Assembly (NCBI GenBank): GCA_012519875.1
Contig: JAAYPL010000040.1
Span: 1-19,840, forward strand
Length of the DNA: 19,840 nucleotides
Direction: 5' to 3'
DNA from: Clostridiaceae bacterium
GTDB lineage: Bacteria > Bacillota > Clostridia > Saccharofermentanales > UBA5734
A program made the translations under genes and the position numbers. How positions within the stretch are numbered: the first letter of the stretch is position 1; each line of letters starts with the position of its first letter. Positions 14,711 to 19,840 of the stretch are shown in pieces. Below the pieces are notes generated by a model. That model saw only the letters and a list, made by a program, of their open reading frames with translations. It was not told the DNA's origin and did not search any database.

Positions 14711-16023
14711 CTGCTTGGTCCAACTACTGCTTGGTCGCTGTTGTGGGTGGCGGCGCTGCCGGTATGATGGCGGCCATTGCGGCTGCCGGAATGATAGCGG
14801 CAGAGGGCGTCGACAGGTTAGGGGTTGCTGCTCCTGTGATGCTGTTGGAAAAATCCGACCGGGTCGGCCGCAAGCTCCTTGCCACCGGCAACGGCCGTTG
14901 CAATCTGAGCAATCAATTCATGACTCCGGATCACTTTCATGGCCGCGATCGAGAATTTGTCAAGGCTTTGCTGAATCGGTTCTCGGTCAATGAAACCCTT
15001 GAGTTTTTTCGCTCACTGGGGCTTGGCTGCCGAACCGAAAGCAACGGCCGTATTTATCCCTATAGCCTGCAAGCCGCTGCTGTGCTGGATTTGTTACGGC
15101 GGGCTGCGGAGCGATCCGGTGTAGAAACCGTGCAGCATTTTGATGTCAAGGATATCGTGCCCATTGGTGGGCCGGATGACGGTTTCCGGGTGGTCGCGTC
15201 CGATGGTCGTTTTGTCTTGGCCCGGACAGCGATTGTGGCTACCGGCGGCATGGCAGCGCCGGTCTTTGGTTGTGACGGTACCGGATACTTGTTGCTGAAT
15301 AAGTTCGGCCATGTATGTACGCCCCTGTTTCCGGCCATTGTTCAGGTCAAAACGGATACGGAACCGGTCCGTGGTCTGGCCGGAATTAAGTTTGACGGGA
15401 TTGCCGGCCTGAAAATAGGAAGTCATATAGCCAAAGTTGCTGCCGGCGAGATTCTTTTTACTGATTACGGCTTGTCGGGTCCACCGATCCTCGGTCTGGC
15501 TCGTGAGATCGGCAGTGCCCTGCGAACGGAGTCTGCCGAACAAGTGTTTATCGAGCTGGATTTTTTACCGGACATGGAATACCAAGATCTTCTTGGCTGG
15601 CTGAAAAAGCGCGGAGAGCTGGATCCGGCTCTGGAACTGTCCGGTTTTCTTACCGGATTGGTTCATAAAAAAATTGGCCAGGCCATTGTTAAGCGTAGTC
15701 TGGAAAAACCATTGACTTTGGCCCGGCCGGCGGCGGAACTTACCGACCGGAGTCTGACACGGATGGCACATTTTCTAAAAAAATTGCCGATCCGCGTCAC
15801 CGGCACTCGCGGTTGGACACAGGCTCAAGTGACCGCCGGTGGCCTGAAGACCGATCAGTTTAACCATCTAACTCTGGAATCAAACCTTCAACCGGGCCTT
15901 TTTGCCGCAGGAGAAATTCTTGATATCGACGGCGATTGCGGCGGTTACAATCTGCAGTGGGCCTGGACCACCGGTCATGTGGCCGGTGAAAGCGCCGCCT
16001 TGCTGGCCACGGGGACCCGTTAA
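14707..16023 (+). CDS. HI0933/BaiN-type NAD(P)/FAD-dependent oxidoreductase
   Basis: The protein has 438 residues from GTG at 14707, which overlaps the CYTH stop in a GTGA arrangement and has CAGGA (14696-14700) 6 bases upstream; the earlier GTG at 14674 lies deep in the CYTH gene. The dinucleotide fold has G-G-G-A-A-G at 14-19, and the family signature E-K...G-R-K-L-L...G-N-G-R-C-N-L-S-N ends near residue 69. The C-terminus carries D-G-D-C-G-G-Y-N-L-Q-W-A-W, the second FAD-contact motif. The family (TIGR00275 / YhiN / BaiN) includes an enzyme named for bile acid reduction, but most members have no proven substrate, so I do not assign that role. Between the glycine motif and the second strand there are roughly ten extra residues. 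The COG2509-type flavoprotein gene begins 2 bases after the stop. Confidence 0.9.
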   Translation: MTAWSNYCLVAVVGGGAAGMMAAIAAAGMIAAEGVDRLGVAAPVMLLEKSDRVGRKLLATGNGRCNLSNQFMTPDHFHGRDREFVKALLNRFSVNETLEFFRSLGLGCRTESNGRIYPYSLQAAAVLDLLRRAAERSGVETVQHFDVKDIVPIGGPDDGFRVVASDGRFVLARTAIVATGGMAAPVFGCDGTGYLLLNKFGHVCTPLFPAIVQVKTDTEPVRGLAGIKFDGIAGLKIGSHIAKVAAGEILFTDYGLSGPPILGLAREIGSALRTESAEQVFIELDFLPDMEYQDLLGWLKKRGELDPALELSGFLTGLVHKKIGQAIVKRSLEKPLTLARPAAELTDRSLTRMAHFLKKLPIRVTGTRGWTQAQVTAGGLKTDQFNHLTLESNLQPGLFAAGEILDIDGDCGGYNLQWAWTTGHVAGESAALLATGTR

Positions 16024-16025
16024 CC

Positions 16026-17612
16026 ATGAAACCGGCCGTTCTTATCCGTGATATCCGCTTGCCGCTGGGTCATGATCCGGAGGATTTGATCAGCGCCGCG
16101 GCCAAACAAGCAGGGATGACGCCGGACGCCGTGCGACGAGCAGGTTGGCGGGTTGTGCGCCGATCCATCGATGCCCGTCGTCGACCGTCCATTGCCATTC
16201 AATATCATGTGGAAATCGGGCCGACTGAATCGGAAATTTTCGGATTGCGCAATTTTTTCGAACACCGGCCCGCCGACAACCGTCCGGTGGTAGTAGGTTC
16301 AGGCCCGGCAGGATTGTTTTCCGGATTGGCACTGGCCTTGGCCGGCCAAGCTCCTCTCATTATTGAGCAGGGCCTGCCTGTTGAACGACGACAGGCCGAT
16401 GTTGCCCATTTTTGGAGCTCCGGCGTGTTAAACCCCTCATCCAATGTCCAATTCGGCGAAGGGGGCGCGGGTACATTTTCAGACGGCAAGTTGACCACAA
16501 GAATCAAAGACCCGCGCTGCCGTGCAGTTTTGGAAGAATTGGTTATGGCCGGGGCACCACCGGATATTCTGGTTTTGTCACGCCCACACTTGGGAACCGA
16601 CAACCTCCGCCGGATTGTTCGCCAATTGCGGGAGAAGATCACCCGGCTTGGCGGCGAGTTTATTTTCGGGTGCCGGTTAATCGATCTCCGGCAGGTCCAT
16701 GGTCGGATTGTCGGCATCACCGTAGCCACAAGAAAAGACCGGGATCAGGTTTTCTATGATGACATACCGGCCGAGCGCGTCATTCTGGCAATCGGGCACA
16801 GCGCCCGCCAAACTTTTCAATTATTGGCCGACAAAGCGATTTTGCTGGCTCCCAAACCATTCTCGCTCGGTGTCCGAATTGAGCATTTGCAAACTCAGAT
16901 TGATCATGGCCAGTACGGATCTTCTGCCGGTCATCCCCAATTGCCGCCGGCCGATTACCAATTGAGCTGCCATCTTCCGTCCGGACGTTCGGTTTATACA
17001 TTTTGTATGTGCCCGGGCGGACAAGTGGTTGCCGCCGCGTCGGAAGCCGGTGGTGTTGTGACCAATGGCATGAGCCACTATGCCCGTAATCAGACCAATG
17101 CCAACAGCGCTTTGCTGGTCGGCGTGCAACCCGGGGATTTTCCTTATCCCGGGCCACTGGGCGGCATCGAATGGCAAAGACGTCTCGAACAACAGGCCTT
17201 CGATCTGGCCGGCGGCGGCTATCGGGCTCCTGTCCAATATGTCGATGAATTTCTCAACGATCCGGAGACACGCCGTTCTTTGACCGGCTCGGAGGATCGT
17301 ATCGTGCCAAGCTACCGCCCGGGGGTCAAGTGGTGCGATCTGGATGCCTGTTTGCCGATGATTGTTGCGCAGGCGCTGCGTGAGGCCCTGCCGATTCTGG
17401 GGCGCCGTTTGATCGGTTTTGATCATGGGAAGGCGGTCCTGACCGGGATCGAAACCCGCAGCTCTTCACCGGTTCGCGTTATCCGCAACGCGCGTCTGCA
17501 AGCCAGTCTGACCGGCTTGTTTCCTTGCGGTGAGGGTGCCGGTTACGCCGGCGGCATCATGTCTGCTGCCATCGACGGCCTGCGCTGTGCCCGGGCCGCC
17601 CTGTCAATGTAA
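16026..17612 (+). CDS. COG2509-type FAD-dependent dehydrogenase
   Basis: The protein has 528 residues from an ATG 2 bases after the preceding stop. An N-terminal domain of about 80 residues, basic and Arg-rich (A-V-R-R-A-G-W-R-V-V-R-R-S near 35-47), precedes the FAD-binding G-S-G-P-A-G (91-96). Further conserved blocks are F-G-E-G-G-A-G-T-F-S-D-G-K-L-T-T-R near 145-160, F-C-M-C-P-G-G near 325, and C-terminal G-E-G-A-G-Y-A-G-G-I-M-S-A-A-I-D-G that closes the FAD site. This is the widespread uncharacterised COG2509 family; the reaction is unknown. The Cys pair in F-C-M-C is conserved in family members as I recall and may have a structural or redox role. The 17613-17765 gap follows, so this is probably the last gene of its block. 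Confidence 0.88.
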   Translation: MKPAVLIRDIRLPLGHDPEDLISAAAKQAGMTPDAVRRAGWRVVRRSIDARRRPSIAIQYHVEIGPTESEIFGLRNFFEHRPADNRPVVVGSGPAGLFSGLALALAGQAPLIIEQGLPVERRQADVAHFWSSGVLNPSSNVQFGEGGAGTFSDGKLTTRIKDPRCRAVLEELVMAGAPPDILVLSRPHLGTDNLRRIVRQLREKITRLGGEFIFGCRLIDLRQVHGRIVGITVATRKDRDQVFYDDIPAERVILAIGHSARQTFQLLADKAILLAPKPFSLGVRIEHLQTQIDHGQYGSSAGHPQLPPADYQLSCHLPSGRSVYTFCMCPGGQVVAAASEAGGVVTNGMSHYARNQTNANSALLVGVQPGDFPYPGPLGGIEWQRRLEQQAFDLAGGGYRAPVQYVDEFLNDPETRRSLTGSEDRIVPSYRPGVKWCDLDACLPMIVAQALREALPILGRRLIGFDHGKAVLTGIETRSSSPVRVIRNARLQASLTGLFPCGEGAGYAGGIMSAAIDGLRCARAALSM

Positions 17613-17628
17613 GCGTAATCCGGGCACA
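17586..17628 (+). other. Perfect inverted repeat across the end of the flavoprotein gene
   Basis: TGTGCCCGG (17586-17594) and CCGGGCACA (17620-17628) are exact reverse complements separated by 25 bases that include the TAA stop (17610-17612). It could be an mRNA 3'-end hairpin or a weak terminator for the 6206-17612 block. The downstream sequence lacks a T-run, so standard intrinsic termination is not supported. Confidence 0.4.
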
Positions 17629-17684
17629 AACCGTTAAGAAAAAGGCCTAAGATCGGGATTGTCGGCTATCCTGTTTTGGTTGTA

Positions 17685-17693
17685 TGCTATGAG
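17685..17693 (+). promoter_or_regulatory. Weak extended -10 candidate upstream of cimA
   Basis: TGC followed by TATGAG (17688-17693) resembles the extended -10 element at 6140-6148 and the GCTATGAT at 4674-4681, but no -35 box is visible at the right distance. It lies 72 bases before the cimA ATG. The rest of the 153-base gap shows no T-box, leader peptide or terminator that I can recognise. Confidence 0.3.
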
Positions 17694-17765
17694 TGTCCTG
17701 CGAGAATTCGGGTATTCGCTGCCCTGATGCTTTGACAGTGATCAGCATATGACCAGAGGTGAAAA

Positions 17766-19361
17766 ATGTCGATGAACAAGCGAGTCATAGAGATTTTGGA
17801 TACTACACTGCGCGATGGCGCCCAAGGCGAAGGTGTTTCCTTTTCGGTTAACGATAAATTCCAGGTTGTGGATGCGCTGGTGGGTTTTGGCATCCGCTAC
17901 ATCGAAGCCGGAAATCCGGGATCCAACCCCAAAGATCGTGCGTTTTTTTCTCAGATTGCGGAACGAGAGCCGGATATGGGTCACAGCGTGTTGGCTGCAT
18001 TCGGCAGCACAAGGCGCAAGGATACCAAGCCCGAGGATGATCCGGGCCTGGCGGACCTGTTGTCTGCCGGAACGGCGACCATTGTTGTTTTTGGTAAGGT
18101 TTGGGATGTGGAGGTGCATGAAAACCTCTGCTGTTCCCTTGAGGAAAATCTGGCGATGATCCGCGAGTCTATTGCTTATCTTCGTGCCCACGGTCGGGAG
18201 GTTATTTTCGATGCCGAGCATTATTTTGAAGCGGCACAGGCCAATCCGGAATATACAGAGACATGCTTGCGGGCTGCCTGCGAGGGCGGCGCGATTGTCC
18301 TTTGCCTTTGCGACACCAATGGCGCCGTGATGCCCGAAGAGGTGTCCCGCCGGACAGCCGTTGCCGTCCAAACCTTTCCGGATGTCAAAATCGGCATTCA
18401 TTGCCACAATGACAGTGGCGTGGCCGTGGCCAATTCGATCGCGGCGGTGTTGGCCGGTGCCAACCACGTTCAGGGTACCTTTAACGGTATTGGTGAACGA
18501 TGCGGCAATGCCAACCTATCCACAATCATCGCCAATTTGCAGCTTAAATACGGCATCACTTGTGTACCGGATGAGTACATGCCCAAGCTGACGCCGACCG
18601 CTCGATGGATGGCTGAAATAGCCAACATCGCCTTGCCGAACGGCGAACCTTTCGTCGGACTTTCGGCTTTCTCACACAAGGGCGGCATGCATGTGGATGG
18701 CGTCAAGAAAAACCCGGATACATTTGAACATGTTTCTCCTGACGCGGTCGGTAACAACCGCCGATTCCTGATCTCTGAGATGTCGGGTCGCTCGGCGGTC
18801 ATGGATATGATTCAGCGGATCAAGCCGGACATCGAAAAAGATGCGCCGGAGGTCAGCCGTGTGTTGGAAAAACTCAAGGAAATGGAGCATCAAGGATACC
18901 ATTTTGAAGGTGCCGAGGCTTCCCAAGAGCTCTTGGTTTGCAAGGAGCTGGGCCTTTACAAGCCGTTTTTCAGCCTGGAGAAAATGCGAATCAGCAGCGA
19001 GCAACCTCAGGTCGGCGAATACAGCGCCCATACATACATTAAGATTCTGGTTGACGGAGTCACCGAAGTTACCGCGGCTGAGGGCGAGGGTCCGGTCAAT
19101 GCCATGGACCGGGCGCTGAAGAAGGCCATGGAGGTCTTCTACCCGGAGTTGACCCATGTCCGATTGACCGACTACAAAGTCCGTGTGCTCAATGCAGAAG
19201 CAACCGCGTCCCAAGTCAGAACCCTGATTGAATCGACAGACGGCCACCGGGTTTGGAACACCGTCGGCGTGTCCACCGACATCCTGGAAGCTTCATGGCA
19301 GGCCCTGGTCGACTCACTGGAATATAAATTAATGCGTAAACAGTTAGGTTGGGAGGAATAA
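17766..19361 (+). CDS. cimA: (R)-citramalate synthase
   Basis: The protein has 531 residues. AGAGGTG (17755-17761) lies 4 bases before the ATG at 17766 and 10 before an in-frame ATG at 17772, so the first two residues are uncertain. The catalytic domain begins D-T-T-L-R-D-G-A-Q-G-E-G (12-23), and P-G-S-N-P-K-D follows; both are hallmarks of the CimA branch (TIGR00977) rather than 2-isopropylmalate synthase, which usually reads D-G-E-Q-S-P-G. Metal ligands fit H-C-H-N-D (212-216), and N-G-I-G-E-R-C-G-N follows. The C-terminal part has the regulatory dimer domain ending T-V-G-V-S...I-L-E-A-S-W-Q-A-L. CimA condenses pyruvate with acetyl-CoA to citramalate, entering a threonine-independent route to 2-oxobutyrate and isoleucine. 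The leuC gene begins 3 bases downstream. Confidence 0.92.
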   Translation: MSMNKRVIEILDTTLRDGAQGEGVSFSVNDKFQVVDALVGFGIRYIEAGNPGSNPKDRAFFSQIAEREPDMGHSVLAAFGSTRRKDTKPEDDPGLADLLSAGTATIVVFGKVWDVEVHENLCCSLEENLAMIRESIAYLRAHGREVIFDAEHYFEAAQANPEYTETCLRAACEGGAIVLCLCDTNGAVMPEEVSRRTAVAVQTFPDVKIGIHCHNDSGVAVANSIAAVLAGANHVQGTFNGIGERCGNANLSTIIANLQLKYGITCVPDEYMPKLTPTARWMAEIANIALPNGEPFVGLSAFSHKGGMHVDGVKKNPDTFEHVSPDAVGNNRRFLISEMSGRSAVMDMIQRIKPDIEKDAPEVSRVLEKLKEMEHQGYHFEGAEASQELLVCKELGLYKPFFSLEKMRISSEQPQVGEYSAHTYIKILVDGVTEVTAAEGEGPVNAMDRALKKAMEVFYPELTHVRLTDYKVRVLNAEATASQVRTLIESTDGHRVWNTVGVSTDILEASWQALVDSLEYKLMRKQLGWEE

Positions 19362-19364
19362 CCT

Positions 19365-19840
19365 ATGGCTATGACCATGACACAAAAAATTCTGGCCGCA
19401 CATGCAGGCGTGGAAAGGGTTCAGGCCGGCCAGCTGATTGAGGCTCGATTGGATCTTGTGCTCGGCAATGACATTACCACTCCGCCGGCCCTGAATGTCT
19501 TTGACCAAATCGGTATTGCCGACGTTTTTGACCGTGAAAAGGTGGTTCTTGTACCTGATCACTTCACTCCGAACAAAGACATCAAGTCGGCTGAGTCCTG
19601 CGCCAAGATCCGCCGATTTGCCCGCGCACACGATTTGACTCACTATTACGAGCAAGGTGAGCCCGGTATGGGCGTTGAGCATGTCATTTTACCGGAAAAC
19701 GGGCTGGTGGCGCCTGGAGACGCCATCATCGGCGCCGATTCGCATACCTGCACCTACGGAGCCCTGGGGGCTTTTGCCACCGGGGTCGGCAGCACCGATC
19801 TGGCTTGTGCCATGGCGACCGGCCAAACCTGGTTCCGGGT
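19365..19840 (+). CDS. leuC: 3-isopropylmalate/citramalate dehydratase large subunit, N-terminal part (runs off window)
   Basis: The ATG at 19365 follows GGGAGGA (19351-19357) by 7 bases and stays open to the window end, giving 158 complete codons. The product is an aconitase-family large subunit: it begins with M-T-Q-K-I-L-A-A-H-A-G, has L-G-N-D-I-T-T-P-P-A near residues 35-44, D-H-F-T-P-N-K-D near 67-74, and the hallmark A-D-S-H-T-C-T-Y-G-A-L-G-A-F near 125-138, whose Cys is an iron-sulfur cluster ligand. With LeuD it would isomerise 2-isopropylmalate in leucine synthesis, and it can handle citramalate. Placement 3 bases after cimA supports a shared transcript and a role in the citramalate route. 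The sequence style is that of the archaeal/clostridial LeuC branch; homoaconitase is a less likely alternative. A leuD gene is expected just outside the window. Confidence 0.93.
   Translation, partial: MAMTMTQKILAAHAGVERVQAGQLIEARLDLVLGNDITTPPALNVFDQIGIADVFDREKVVLVPDHFTPNKDIKSAESCAKIRRFARAHDLTHYYEQGEPGMGVEHVILPENGLVAPGDAIIGADSHTCTYGALGAFATGVGSTDLACAMATGQTWFR

Noticed and set aside
17613..17765. Possible T-box or leader-peptide attenuator before cimA
   Set aside because: No T-box consensus sequence, no run of Ile/Leu/Val codons behind a start, and no terminator with a T-run can be found in these 153 bases.
17742..18467. A 241-codon minus-strand open frame opposite the start of cimA
   Set aside because: It is fully explained as a shadow of cimA, whose protein motifs are unmistakable.

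Overview
The window reads as a chromosomal segment of an anaerobic, Gram-positive-type bacterium, most likely a member of the Firmicutes class Clostridia with moderate GC content. The evidence is a perfect CIRCE operator on groESL (HrcA-type heat-shock control), a LytR-CpsA-Psr cell-wall ligase, oligoendopeptidase F, strong Shine-Dalgarno sites before most genes, and small membrane proteins typical of Clostridia. This placement is inferred from gene families; no rRNA or tRNA is present. Every gene I can support lies on the + strand, and there is no insertion sequence, integrase, CRISPR array or phage gene.

Layout. (1) 1-261: the 3' end of a galE-like epimerase. (2) 404-2449: an LCP-family wall-polymer ligase with a long Thr-rich tail, then a CvpA-family membrane protein. 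(3) 2459-4628: the groES-groEL heat-shock operon with a consensus promoter, a CIRCE operator and a compound terminator. (4) 4653-6117: a small two-helix membrane protein followed closely by an acyl-ACP thioesterase. (5) 6140-12165: a tightly packed transporter operon with an ATPase and permease related to GldA/GldF, a GldG-like membrane-anchored auxiliary protein, a DUF4340 protein with two internal repeats, and a membrane-anchored protein that looks like a beta-propeller. (6) 12207-17612: oligoendopeptidase F, a CYTH-domain protein, an HI0933/BaiN-type flavoprotein and a COG2509-type FAD dehydrogenase, joined by 1-4 nt overlaps or 2 nt gaps. (7) 17766-19840: a citramalate synthase (cimA) and the start of leuC, which together begin the citramalate route to 2-oxobutyrate and isoleucine; leuC runs off the window.

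How they fit together. The first third is housekeeping: sugar nucleotide, wall assembly, chaperonin. The transporter operon is the least understood part. Its membrane-anchored auxiliary proteins, with large predicted extracytoplasmic domains, suggest an envelope machine rather than a simple nutrient importer. No strong terminator is visible between 6206 and 17612, so the transporter block and the pepF/flavoprotein block may share transcripts. Intergenic space is small throughout and no gene-free stretch exceeds 300 bases. I found no clear previously undescribed system; the transporter operon with its accessory proteins is the best candidate for closer study.
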